Shown here: positions 1-7,314 of the stretch, one piece after another | How positions within the stretch are numbered: position 1 is the first letter of the stretch | Layout: each line of letters opens with the position of its first letter | Source: Acidobacteriota bacterium | GTDB taxonomy: Bacteria > Acidobacteriota > Terriglobia > Terriglobales > Acidobacteriaceae | Assembly (NCBI GenBank): GCA_021846065.1 | Contig: JAJZCP010000002.1 | Location: 1 to 26,283 of the forward strand | Reading direction: 5' to 3' | DNA length: 26,283 bases | Notes under the pieces: model-generated | The model's input: the letters and a program-made list of their open reading frames with translations, nothing else | The model's database searches: none | Told to the model about the DNA's origin: nothing | Made by a program: the position numbers and the translations under genes

Positions 1-2
1 AG

Positions 3-149
3 AGAATCGTCAGGCTGGTTGTGAAAGACCTCCTGATAGGAGACGAAACCATCACCATTCGCCATAGCATTTCAGTCCCGCAGCAGGCCCCTCCGCAAGG
101 CGGCAATCTACCGCCAAGCAGGGCTAGCGGACAAAATTACCTTTTGTGT
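3..149 (+). pseudogene. Probable C-terminal fragment of a serine recombinase
   Basis: From base 3 the forward frame is open and reads RIVRLVVKDLLIGDETITIR, then HSISVPQQAPP and a tail ending NYLLCKGSDH. This beta-strand pattern, with an IRHSI-type strand followed by a Pro/Gly-rich tail and a YLL end, resembles the extreme C terminus of large serine recombinases carried on mobile elements. The catalytic and zinc-ribbon domains would lie to the left of the window, so the family call rests on about 45 residues. The resemblance stops at about base 149, exactly where antisense group II intron sequence begins. The frame stays open to 515 only because it runs through intron DNA on the wrong strand, so the native stop has been lost. 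It could also be the tail of another transposase family. Confidence 0.4.
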
Positions 150-734
150 AAGGGGAGTGATCACCCCGCCCTGCGGCGTGCCCTCATCCACCCGACCCAC
201 CAGCCCGTTCTCCATCACGCCCGCCGTGAGGAACGCCCGTATCAGCTTGAGCATCCTCTTGTCGGCGACCCGGCGCGCTATCGACGCCATCAGTTTGTCG
301 TGGTTGACCCGGTCGAAAAACTTTTCCAGATCGAGGCCCACCACCCAGCGGCGGCCTTCGGCCACATACTTCTGCGCCTTGGCTACCGCTTGATGCGCCG
401 AACGCCCGGGCCGGAACCCGTGACTGTGTTCGGAGAACTCCGGGTCCCATCTGCGCTGCAAGACCTGCATCACCGCCTGCTGAATCATGCGATCCAGCAC
501 CGACGGGATGCCTAGCTGTCGCACCCCTCCGTCCGGCTTGGGCGTTTCTACCCGCTTCACCGGCTGCGGCTTGTAAGTCCCTGCGAGGAGTTGTTCGCGG
601 AGGGCCGGCCAGTGCTCCTTCAAGTGTCCCGACAACTCCTCGACCGTCCTGCCGTCGACGCCCGGACTTCCCTTGTTGGCCTTCACTCGCTTGAGAGCTT
701 GCCAGCAGTTCGCTCGCTCGCAGACCTCTTCCAT
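108..734 (-). pseudogene. ltrA: Group II intron reverse transcriptase/maturase, truncated
   Basis: This frame encodes the N-terminal half of a group II intron-encoded protein. Recognisable segments are NKGSPGVDGRTVEEL (RT-0), PKPDGGVRQLGIPSVLDRMI (RT-1), a HGFRPGRSAHQAV motif (RT-2), VVGLDLEKFFDRVNHD with the first catalytic aspartate (RT-3) and DEGTPQGG (RT-4). Homology ends at GVITPL, base 150. The remaining 13 residues to the stop at 108 come from the neighbouring recombinase remnant. The YADD catalytic motif, the thumb, and maturase domain X are all absent, so the protein is inactive. Full-length class C proteins are roughly 400-450 residues, against 208 here. The ATG at 734 fits the usual start MEEVCERAN of this subgroup. 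Confidence 0.85.
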
Positions 735-1297
735 CAGTTGTTCGTTTGTTCGTTGCTGTTAGCCGGGCTTTCGGGCATGCGTTTCGCCGTGGGCATTTCG
801 GGCCCTCCGCCGGGAGCCATCGGAGCTTCACTCCTTCCCTCCCCGCCAAAGGCCAGCCGAAGCTGGTTGTTCTGCCGCTTGCCGCTCATCGAGTCGCGCC
901 GCCTACTTGCCGCTTCTTTCCGTTTGGGCCTTCGCCGCCGAGGCCGCTACTATGCCCGCTGCTGACTTCTGCCATACGATCTGAATGAATCGCTTCATCC
1001 TCAGTCTCGATTCCGAGACATACGGCAGACCTCCCGCGATAAGACTGACCGCCTTCGATGCGCAACCGCCGAATTTACAACCAGCGCTCTTGATGGATAT
1101 GGACTTCGCTGTCAGTTGCCAGCTCGTCCGGCGCCGTATGCCTACTATCCGGTTCTTGTCCATCGGCTCGCATCTTTGCTCCACGCTTCCTTCAGACCCC
1201 GCCTCGCGGCGACGCCCTTGCGCTTCACTATCACTTCTACTCCATCAGGACGTGAAGAGGACTTCCACCCCCAAGCTGTCATTCATGCACGGCGTAC
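150..1297 (-). mobile_element. 3'-truncated group II intron, probably class C
   Basis: The element runs right to left. It has about 560 bases of structured non-coding RNA (1297-735) followed by a reverse transcriptase frame (734-150). On the minus strand the leader begins GTACGCCG at 1297, one mismatch from the usual GTGYG start. It also carries the block GGGTGGAAGTCC, of the kind seen in domain I near EBS1. The 5' end lies four bases behind a 10-bp terminator-like stem (1302-1331), the insertion preference known for class C introns. Two AGTGA motifs on the minus strand (1225-1229 and 1231-1235) could act as EBS1 pairing with TCACT just upstream of the intron (1302-1298). The right part of the RT, domains V and VI and the 3' splice site are missing, so the copy cannot splice or move by itself. 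Confidence 0.8.
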
Positions 1298-1301
1298 AGT
1301 G

Positions 1302-1331
1302 AATAGGGCAGACCTGTGGGCCTGCCCTATT
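1302..1331 (-). terminator. Terminator hairpin of the SYLF gene, next to the intron 5' end
   Basis: A perfect 10-bp stem AATAGGGCAG/CTGCCCTATT with a 10-base loop lies 20 bases beyond the stop of the SYLF gene. On the minus strand it is followed by CACT and then the intron instead of a T tract. This fits intron insertion directly behind the stem, which would have displaced the original T run. Confidence 0.65.
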
Positions 1332-1351
1332 TGGTTGAGATGGACGGTGTC

Positions 1352-2038
1352 TTACTGCGCCGACCTGAAATATTTCGCCACAGTGCGTACGAAGGGCCGC
1401 GCCGAAACAGGCGTGACTTTATTGCCTTCCAGGATGGTCGCAAAGGGTACGTCGGAGCCGTAATACGTGCGCGTGTCCTCTGTATTCTGGTTAACCACTG
1501 TGCCGTTCAAGTCGATTCCGGCAAACAATCCCTGGCTGCGCGAATAGGTCAGCAGCTCGGACTTCAAGGTCAAGTTCGTTGCCGCGCCCGCATTGCGTCC
1601 CACCGGTCCGGCGGAAGCAGCCGCATCGCCGCCAATCTTAAACTTGCTCTTCAGCAGATCCTGCATACCGCGTTGGTTCACTGCGATGAGCACCAAATCG
1701 GTTGCCTGACCGCCAATCTGAAACCCGAAGCTGCCGCCCGCCATTTGGATGAAAGCAGGAGCGCTCCAGCCGTGTGAGGTTTTGCAGGTAACAACTCCCT
1801 GACCGTAACTGCCACCGACCACAAATGCGGCCTTTTTGTAACCAGGCACGACGGCCACGCAGGTTGCATCGCCCAGGATGCTGGTGGGAATCGACTTATC
1901 AGGAATTGCCTCGATTTCGGTGATCACCCGCGAGGCGGCATTCAAGCGATCTACCAGCTTTGCATTGTCCGTTGCGGCAAACCCTTGCGAACCCACTAGA
2001 GTTACGGCACAAATGCCCAAAATAACTTTTTTCATCAT
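1352..2038 (-). CDS. Secreted SYLF-domain (Ysc84-type) lipid-binding protein
   Basis: This 228-residue protein begins with a clear signal peptide (MMKKVILGICAVTLVGSQGF, cleavage after about AFAA). It continues with a SYLF/DUF500 domain over nearly the whole mature chain: LNAASRVITEIEAIPDKSIP, then VAVVPGYKKAAFVVGGSYGQ, GGSFGFQIGGQATDLVLIA and a C-terminal GLFAGIDLNGTVV segment. SYLF domains bind phosphoinositides in eukaryotes. The bacterial secreted members have no settled function, and a periplasmic or outer-membrane-associated role is an inference. I chose the ATG at 2038 (a second in-frame ATG follows at 2035) because it begins the signal peptide and has GAAAGG upstream; an in-frame start at 2107 would spoil the signal sequence. 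The gene appears monocistronic, with a -10 box at 2084-2089 and a hairpin after the stop. Confidence 0.88.
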   Translation of the reverse strand: MMKKVILGICAVTLVGSQGFAATDNAKLVDRLNAASRVITEIEAIPDKSIPTSILGDATCVAVVPGYKKAAFVVGGSYGQGVVTCKTSHGWSAPAFIQMAGGSFGFQIGGQATDLVLIAVNQRGMQDLLKSKFKIGGDAAASAGPVGRNAGAATNLTLKSELLTYSRSQGLFAGIDLNGTVVNQNTEDTRTYYGSDVPFATILEGNKVTPVSARPFVRTVAKYFRSAQ

Positions 2039-2083
2039 AAGTATGTCAAGCCTTTCTCGCTCGCATGTTTTGAAATAGCCCAC

Positions 2084-2089
2084 AGTATA
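2084..2089 (-). promoter_or_regulatory. Probable -10 box for the SYLF gene
   Basis: On the minus strand the hexamer TATACT lies about 45 bases before the chosen ATG, leaving room for a leader of about 40 bases. I see no good -35 hexamer at 17 +/- 1 bases upstream, so the promoter would be of the extended or activator-dependent kind. Confidence 0.35.
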
Positions 2090-2186
2090 AGCGCTGCTTT
2101 CGCGCACTCATTGCCGAGGCTAACGACTCCAGTGTACTAGGATGCAAGAAAAGCGAAACGGAGTTGAATGAAAAAATGGACACTGA

Positions 2187-2229
2187 CAAAAAAAAGAGCT
2201 GCAATCGGCGGTTTCGCGCCCATCGCAGC
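2187..2229 (-). terminator. Rho-independent terminator after the dcd/regulator pair
   Basis: On the minus strand the stem arms GCTGCGATGGGCG and CGCCGATTGCAGC pair with two mismatches around a CGAAAC loop. They are followed by TCTTTTTTTT. The hairpin lies about 170 bases beyond the stop of the LuxR-type gene and before the SYLF promoter, so it separates the two transcription units. Confidence 0.8.
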
Positions 2230-2396
2230 CCTGGATTCTCCCAAATCCATGATCGTTAGGATTATTAGAAGCCGGAAAAGCGGATCGGGAAAGAGTACCG
2301 ATGTCCCCCGCCTTCTGTAACGTTACCTAGGTGTTGGAGCCAGTCCAAAACGTGACGCATATCTGGCCGAGGCTGGCAGGAGCAGCAGAATGCCGT
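2230..2396. other. Non-coding stretch downstream of the LuxR-type gene
   Basis: I see no credible gene between the regulator stop and its terminator. The stretch holds a perfect 10-base palindrome GTAACGTTAC at 2317-2326, directly followed by CCTAGG, and a small GGATT/AATCC hairpin near 2232-2249. These could be protein-binding sites or 3'-UTR structure, but nothing ties them to a known regulator. Confidence 0.3.
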
Positions 2397-3086
2397 CTAT
2401 AGATCTTGCGCCCGCACGGAGAGTGCGATGCGGTTCGTGACGCCCATCTTCCTCATCAGCTTGGTGACATAGGATTTCACGGTGCGCTCTTCAATCTTTA
2501 AGTTGCGGGCGATCTCCCGGTTGGATTGCCCGTCGAGCAACAAATTCAACACCTGCCGCTCTCGGCCAGTAAAGCTGACGCGAGCGACAGGGCCATGCCC
2601 CTCGGAGTCGCGGCCGGCGAGCAGTCGTTGTATCAACTCTGCCTGAATGCGGCGTGGCGCCCATATCGAGCCGGAGGCGACCATATGGAGAGCTTTTTCA
2701 AACTCGCGCGGCGAACTGGATTCGTGGAGAAAGCCCTTCGCTCCCATCATCAACACTTTCAGGATGGCCTCTTCCCCCGAGGTATGGGACATTACCAGGA
2801 TAGGCAGAGCGGGATGAGTGGCGCGAATGGAGGCGATCGTCTTGAGTGGATCGGCGATGCCCTGAGTCCCCATGAGAACCATGTTGATCGTAGAATCCGA
2901 CTCTCGGTCGGAGGAAGGCAACGATAAGGCATCCCCCAACACAATGTCCACGCCCGAATTTTTTTCAAAAATAGCCTGTAAACCGGCGGCGCGCAGAACA
3001 TCCAGTCCAATGACATATACGCAAATGCGCGTGGTTGGAAGTCTGACCACTGCCCGCCGGTTCCCATCTTTCGGGGAAACAGGCAT
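2397..3086 (-). CDS. Orphan NarL/LuxR-type regulator with a degenerate receiver
   Basis: The 229-residue protein has a receiver-like region (about 20-135) and a C-terminal LuxR-type helix-turn-helix (172-229: FTGRERQVLNLLLDGQSNRE, then RTVKSYVTKLMRKMGVTNR). The HTH is intact and should bind DNA. The receiver lacks its active site. The usual N-terminal acidic pair reads VIGLDV (25-30), the phospho-acceptor position in VLMG(73) is glycine where NarL-type receivers have VLMD, and the lysine in the GAKGFL loop region is replaced by HE (121-122). The protein is therefore probably not controlled by aspartate phosphorylation. No histidine kinase lies nearby. It follows dcd by 88 bases on the same strand and probably shares its transcript. 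The start is uncertain: ATG 3086 lacks a clear Shine-Dalgarno, and GTG 3122 is an alternative. Confidence 0.85.
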   Translation of the reverse strand: MPVSPKDGNRRAVVRLPTTRICVYVIGLDVLRAAGLQAIFEKNSGVDIVLGDALSLPSSDRESDSTINMVLMGTQGIADPLKTIASIRATHPALPILVMSHTSGEEAILKVLMMGAKGFLHESSSPREFEKALHMVASGSIWAPRRIQAELIQRLLAGRDSEGHGPVARVSFTGRERQVLNLLLDGQSNREIARNLKIEERTVKSYVTKLMRKMGVTNRIALSVRAQDL

Positions 3087-3174
3087 GACCGCGTGCAGTG
3101 AGGATAAATTCGACTGGGCCACAATTCGTCGTCTTTCGTTGCGTTCGGTAAAGAGGGGTCGTGCATCGGCCAAT

Positions 3175-3729
3175 TTACAGCTTGGGCAATACGATTCCCT
3201 GCTGGTTCTGGTATTTTCCCTTGCGGTCCGCATAGCTGATTTCGCAGATTTCATCGGACTCGAAAAACAATATCTGGCACAAACCTTCCATGGCATAGAT
3301 GCGCGCCGGCAGCGGCGTTGTATTGGAAATTTCGAGGGTCACGAACCCTTCCCACTCGGGTTCAAACGGCGTCACGTTGACGATAATGCCGCAGCGAGCG
3401 TACGTCGACTTGCCAACGCAAATGGTGAGTACATTGCGCGGGATTTTGAAATATTCCACCGAGCGCGCCAGCGCGAACGAGTTGGGGGGGATCACCACAG
3501 AGTCCGCCTGGGTGGTAACAAACGAGCGTTCATCGAAGTTTTTCGGATCGATGACCGTGCTGTTCACATTCGTAAAGATCTTGAATTCGTCGGAAACCCG
3601 CAGGTCATACCCGTAGGAAGAAAGGCCGTAGGAAATGACCCCCTCGCGAACTTGCTTCTCGCTAAATGGCGTAATCATTTGGCTCTGGAGTGCGTTTTCT
3701 CGAATCCAGCGATCACTCTTAATCGACAT
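3175..3729 (-). CDS. dcd: dCTP deaminase
   Basis: Deaminates dCTP to dUTP in the cytoplasm, the precursor route to dTMP. The 184-residue length matches the family (E. coli about 193). Visible hallmarks are the [12 protein letters not shown] segment near residue 40, [39 protein letters not shown] and the active-site strand [20 protein letters not shown] with the catalytic glutamate in TLEIS, followed by EGLCQILFF. Some homologues also hydrolyse dUTP; the sequence alone does not let me exclude that, and no separate dut gene is in the window. The ATG has a strong GAGGAG four bases upstream. The gene is divergent from the HU gene and is followed by the LuxR-type regulator. Confidence 0.95.
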   Translation of the reverse strand: MSIKSDRWIRENALQSQMITPFSEKQVREGVISYGLSSYGYDLRVSDEFKIFTNVNSTVIDPKNFDERSFVTTQADSVVIPPNSFALARSVEYFKIPRNVLTICVGKSTYARCGIIVNVTPFEPEWEGFVTLEISNTTPLPARIYAMEGLCQILFFESDEICEISYADRKGKYQNQQGIVLPKL

Positions 3730-3825
3730 CCGTCTCCTCGTACCGTGGCTGCATTTTCGGATTCCCGTGCGACCGACTGTTGCAAATAGGTTGCTTTAAG
3801 CCGAGTGTACGAGAGTGGCGCTCCA

Positions 3826-3855
3826 TTGACAATCTCGAAAACTCGACCCTAGCAT
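3826..3855 (+). promoter_or_regulatory. Sigma-70-type promoter for the HU gene
   Basis: TTGACA at 3826-3831 matches the -35 consensus exactly. TAGCAT at 3850-3855 follows after 18 bases as a -10 with four of six consensus bases. Transcription would start near 3862, giving a leader of about 44 bases before the TTG start codon. Confidence 0.5.
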
Positions 3856-3905
3856 GGGTATACGCGAGGAAGCACGCATCCAACAGCCCGAGGGGAGAAA
3901 CTCAT

Positions 3906-4175
3906 TTGATCAAACAAGACGTGGTGCATAAAGTTGCGGAGCGGACAGGATTGCCTCGCGTGAAAGCCGAGGCTGCCGTAGATACCGTCTTTGCAAGCAT
4001 GAAAAATGCGCTCGCTACCGGGGACCGCATCGAACTGCGCGGCTTTGGCGTGTTCAGCGTCAAGCCCAGGAAAACCGGCATTGGACGCAACCCGCGAACG
4101 GGCGCCGAAGTTCCAATCGCGCCGGGACGCGCCGTCCGCTTCAAGCCTGGGAAGGAATTGCATCTGCTCGACTAG
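3906..4175 (+). CDS. hup: HU/IHF-family DNA-bending protein
   Basis: An 89-residue histone-like protein that bends and compacts DNA as a dimer. The N-terminal helices (LIKQDVVHKVAERTGLPRVK) dimerise. The DNA-binding arm carries the family signature GRNPRTG at 60-66, followed by the intercalating-proline region EVPIAPGRAVRFKPGKEL. The frame is open further upstream, but family length and a good AGGGGAG (3891-3897), eight bases before TTG 3906, place the start at this TTG. An unusual start codon on a normally abundant protein is notable. The gene has its own promoter and a perfect terminator, so it is a single-gene unit. HU rather than IHF is favoured because no paired subunit is visible. Confidence 0.93.
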   Translation: MIKQDVVHKVAERTGLPRVKAEAAVDTVFASMKNALATGDRIELRGFGVFSVKPRKTGIGRNPRTGAEVPIAPGRAVRFKPGKELHLLD

Positions 4176-4194
4176 ATCTGGCGGCTGCGCCTGA

Positions 4195-4233
4195 CGATTG
4201 CGCGATCGGTGTTTTTCGATCGCGCAATCGTTT
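4195..4233 (+). terminator. Rho-independent terminator of the HU gene
   Basis: A perfect 14-bp stem CGATTGCGCGATCG/CGATCGCGCAATCG with an eight-base loop GTGTTTTT is followed by TTT. It lies about 20 bases after the HU stop. Only this side has the short T run, although the loop itself supplies extra T residues. Confidence 0.85.
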
Positions 4234-4499
4234 CCACTCCCTGGCGATTTTTGTGACGCGCATTTTGCCGATCCGTGCAAAGCGAACATTGTGGTGCGGC
4301 AATGGATACACCTGGCAAAGAGCGTATTCTTGTGTCGGCTAGAATGGCGCCCTTCCGCTACAATCATGGGCGTGCCTGAGTCGCAACGGAAACCGCAACG
4401 GAATCGAAAATCTCAGCCGGACGTGAGCCGCGATCGATACCGGTCGCGCGACGATAGCGTTCGCAGCCGTATGCCGGACCGGCGCATCCGGGGCAAAGC
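4231..4499 (+). other. Upstream region of msbA
   Basis: About 270 bases between the HU terminator and msbA. TACAAT at 4359-4364 is a possible -10 box with no clear -35, which would give msbA a leader of about 130 bases. A short Arg-rich reading frame (ATG 4366 to stop 4503) overlaps the msbA start codon in an ATGA arrangement. It could be a leader peptide, but it has no recognisable Shine-Dalgarno, and its composition is what GC-rich non-coding DNA often produces. Confidence 0.25.
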
Positions 4500-6353
4500 A
4501 TGAAACTGCTCCTTCGCCTGCTGGCGTATGCCCGACCCTACTCGTTGCAGGCGTTCGTGTCGGTCGTGCTCATGGCCACGGTTGGCCTCCTGGACGCCTT
4601 CCGGGTGTTGCTGATCAAGCCCATCTTCGACCAGGTCCTGAAACCCTCCGACGTTACCCCGCACTTGCCGCTCTTCAACATTACCCATGGACACTTTCAT
4701 TTGCAGTTGAATCTGGAGCAACTGGTTCCAGGACATTTTCACAACGCTTGGACCATGGTTGCCTTCGCCATGGTCGCGTCCACGGCCCTGAAAAGCCTTT
4801 GCGATTATCTGGGCACGTATCTGTCAAACTTCGCCGGATACGGAATGATTACCGATTTGCGCAATGATCTGTATGAAAGCATCCTGCGACGTTCGGTCTC
4901 TTTTTTCCAGAAGCACTCGACCGGCACGATCCTCTCCACATTGATCAACGATGTGGAACGGGTGCAGTTTGCCATGTCCACGGTGATGTCGGATTTTCTG
5001 CAACAATTCTTTACCTTCCTGTCCCTCATCGCAGTCGTCATCCTGTATGGGGGAAAACTGGCCTGGGTGTTGGTGCTGTTCGTTCCGGTCGTCATGTCTT
5101 CGGCGCGGCGCATCGGGCGCAGTGTCCGGACGACGACGCGCAGTGGACAGGACAAGCTGGCGGAAATCCAGAATATTCTGCATGAAACCGTCACCGGCAA
5201 TCGCATCGTCAAGGCCTTCAATATGGAGGTGTGGGAGCTGGTCCGGTTTCGCACCGCGGCGCGTCGACTGTTCCGCGCCAATCTTCGTTCGGTCAGCGCG
5301 CAGGCCATCAGCTCGCCGTTGATGGACTTGATCGGCGCCATCGCGATCGCCATGCTGCTGTTGCTGGGCCGCACTCGCATTCAGCAGCACGCCATGACGG
5401 AGGGCGCATTCATCGCCTTTATCTTCGCCTCCTTCAAGCTCTACGATCCGGTGCGGAAATTCGCGCTTTTCTACAATAATTTCCAGCAGGCATTCGGCGC
5501 GTCTTCCTCCATTTTCGACTTTATGGACGCACAGGATGACGTGCGCGAAAAGCCGCACGCCGTGCAGTTGACAACTTTCCAACAGGCGGTTTGTTTCAAA
5601 CACGTCAGCTTCGCCTATTCCGATGATGAAGGCACCAAACAAGTGCTGCACGACATTACACTGGCCGCGAATCAGGGCGAGGTGATTGCGCTGGTAGGGC
5701 CCAGCGGCGCCGGCAAGACCACCATCGTCAACCTGATTCCTCGGTTTTTTGACGTATCCAGCGGACAGATCACCATCGACGGCCACGACCTGCGCGACGT
5801 CACGCTGCACTCCCTGCGCACGCAAATTGCCAAAGTGACGCAGGAAACGATTCTGTTCAATGACACGGTGCGCAACAACATCGCCTATGGTCAGCCCGAC
5901 GTACCCAAGCAGCGGATCATCGATGCCGCCAAAGCGGCGCTGGCGCACGACTTTATCGAGCAGATGCCGGAGGGCTACGACACCATCATCGGAGAGAAGG
6001 GATTTCGCATGTCGGGCGGAGAACGCCAACGCCTGGCCATCGCCCGCGCGCTGCTGAAAGATGCTCCCATTCTGATTCTGGATGAGGCCACCTCGGCCCT
6101 GGATGCGGAGAGCGAGTCGCTGGTTCAGGCGGCATTGGCGAACCTGATGCATCGCCGCACGGTATTTGTCATTGCGCATCGTCTCTCTACGGTGAGAAGA
6201 GCGAACAGAATCGCGGTGATCGAGGACGGTTCCATCACCGCTATCGGAACCTACGAGGAACTACTCATGACATCTCCAACGTTTCAGAAACTTCACCATC
6301 TGCAATTTTTTGATATCTCCGAGGCCGCGGTGGCAGCGCGGAACCATCCATGA
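4500..6353 (+). CDS. msbA: MsbA-type lipid A/exporter ABC transporter
   Basis: A 617-residue half-transporter with a membrane domain (about 1-330, several hydrophobic helices from LLRLLAYARPYSLQAFVSVV onward) fused to an ATPase domain. The latter has Walker A GPSGAGKTT (about 400), the signature MSGGERQ (about 504), Walker B LILDEATSALD (about 525) and the switch histidine in IAHRLS (about 560). Family members flip the lipid A core or other lipids across the inner membrane, and a homodimer is expected. Similarity to MsbA and the lpt genes in the same window favour lipid A as substrate, but multidrug export cannot be excluded from sequence. The gene ends four bases into yicC (ATGA overlap), which indicates translational coupling. 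A long antisense open frame covers it and is not taken as a gene. Confidence 0.9.
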   Translation: MKLLLRLLAYARPYSLQAFVSVVLMATVGLLDAFRVLLIKPIFDQVLKPSDVTPHLPLFNITHGHFHLQLNLEQLVPGHFHNAWTMVAFAMVASTALKSLCDYLGTYLSNFAGYGMITDLRNDLYESILRRSVSFFQKHSTGTILSTLINDVERVQFAMSTVMSDFLQQFFTFLSLIAVVILYGGKLAWVLVLFVPVVMSSARRIGRSVRTTTRSGQDKLAEIQNILHETVTGNRIVKAFNMEVWELVRFRTAARRLFRANLRSVSAQAISSPLMDLIGAIAIAMLLLLGRTRIQQHAMTEGAFIAFIFASFKLYDPVRKFALFYNNFQQAFGASSSIFDFMDAQDDVREKPHAVQLTTFQQAVCFKHVSFAYSDDEGTKQVLHDITLAANQGEVIALVGPSGAGKTTIVNLIPRFFDVSSGQITIDGHDLRDVTLHSLRTQIAKVTQETILFNDTVRNNIAYGQPDVPKQRIIDAAKAALAHDFIEQMPEGYDTIIGEKGFRMSGGERQRLAIARALLKDAPILILDEATSALDAESESLVQAALANLMHRRTVFVIAHRLSTVRRANRIAVIEDGSITAIGTYEELLMTSPTFQKLHHLQFFDISEAAVAARNHP

Positions 6354-7270
6354 GTGACCTGCCCATCCGTTCCATGACCGGGTTTGCGCGCATTACCGCA
6401 ACCGCGCCCGGCAACATCGACTTTGTGTTGACCGTGAAGAGCGTCAACCACCGCTACCTGGATTTGCAGTTTTTTCTACCCGGTGGCATGGACGCACTCG
6501 AAATGCAATGGCGAAAAACCATCAAGGAACACGTGGGCCGTGGGCATGTCGAGGTGCGTCTGTCTGTGCATCGAGAGAACTCGGCGCCATCGCCTCAATA
6601 CAATCCTGCCATCATCCAGGCCTATGTGGACGCATTTCGAGCGGCCTCCCACGCGCATAAGTTGCGGGGAGCGCAGCCGGACTTGAACGCCGCCCTGCGT
6701 CTTCCTGGCGTGTGGTCGATGGAAAGCGCCCGTCCCGAGGAAGAAGAGCAGGCCGGCATCGAACTCGCCGCCGCGGCCGCCATGGCGCCAGCCATGGAAA
6801 GCTTGAACGCGATGCGCGCGCAGGAGGGCCAAGCCCTGGCTGCGGAACTGGAGCGCACCCTGGGGCGACTGCGGGAGCACGTGGATGAGCTGGCCAGCTT
6901 GCGCGCCGGCATGCAACAGGCGCAGACGGAGCGGCTCGACCAGAAAATGCGCGAAATGCTCGGCGACACGTTCGCTCTGGATCGGGACCGCATCCTGCAG
7001 GAGGCCGCTCTGCTTGCCGAGCGCAGCGACGTTGAAGAAGAACTGGCCCGGCTTCGCGCGCATATCGACCAATTTCTTCGTCTGTTGCAGCAGGGAGGCG
7101 AACTGGGAAAGAAGCTCGATTTTCTGCTGCAGGAAATGACCCGCGAAGCCAACACGACGCTTTCCAAGACCGGAAACATCGCCACCCGCAGCCTAGGCAT
7201 TACGGAATTGGGCCTGGCGATGAAGTCGGAAATCGAAAAGACACGCGAGCAGGTCCAGAATCTCGAGTAG
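6350..7270 (+). CDS. yicC: YicC/YloC-family endoribonuclease
   Basis: A 306-residue protein with the family's N-terminal block (RSMTGFARI, then VLTVKSVNHRYLDLQFFLP and the GRGHVEVRLSV strand). It also has the conserved C terminus (GGELGKKLDFLLQEMTREAN and EIEKTREQVQNLE). A Glu/Ala-rich, probably helical middle (about 110-210) links the two. E. coli YicC and B. subtilis YloC are reported endoribonucleases, and YicC affects stability of the small RNA RyhB. Genes of this family very commonly precede gmk, as here. The start overlaps the msbA stop by four bases. Compared with many homologues, the loop after NTTLSK is altered (TGNIATRSLGITELGLAM), so the usual run there is not conserved. Confidence 0.92.
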   Translation: MSDLPIRSMTGFARITATAPGNIDFVLTVKSVNHRYLDLQFFLPGGMDALEMQWRKTIKEHVGRGHVEVRLSVHRENSAPSPQYNPAIIQAYVDAFRAASHAHKLRGAQPDLNAALRLPGVWSMESARPEEEEQAGIELAAAAAMAPAMESLNAMRAQEGQALAAELERTLGRLREHVDELASLRAGMQQAQTERLDQKMREMLGDTFALDRDRILQEAALLAERSDVEEELARLRAHIDQFLRLLQQGGELGKKLDFLLQEMTREANTTLSKTGNIATRSLGITELGLAMKSEIEKTREQVQNLE

Positions 7271-7314
7271 TCTTGAGAGAATCGATCCTTTTGTATCTCA
7301 GGAGATTCCTGCAC

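Noticed and set aside
21..515. 164-residue plus-strand frame at the left edge
   Set aside because: Only the first part (to about 149) looks like protein-coding sequence; the rest is antisense to the intron reverse transcriptase.
903..1184. 93-residue minus-strand open frame in the intron leader
   Set aside because: It lies in the structured non-coding 5' part of the group II intron, and frames of this kind are by-products of the ribozyme sequence.
4824..6179. Long 451-residue open frame antisense to msbA
   Set aside because: It is fully covered by the well-supported msbA coding sequence and has a His/Gln/Arg-rich composition typical of a GC-rich shadow frame, with no recognisable domain.
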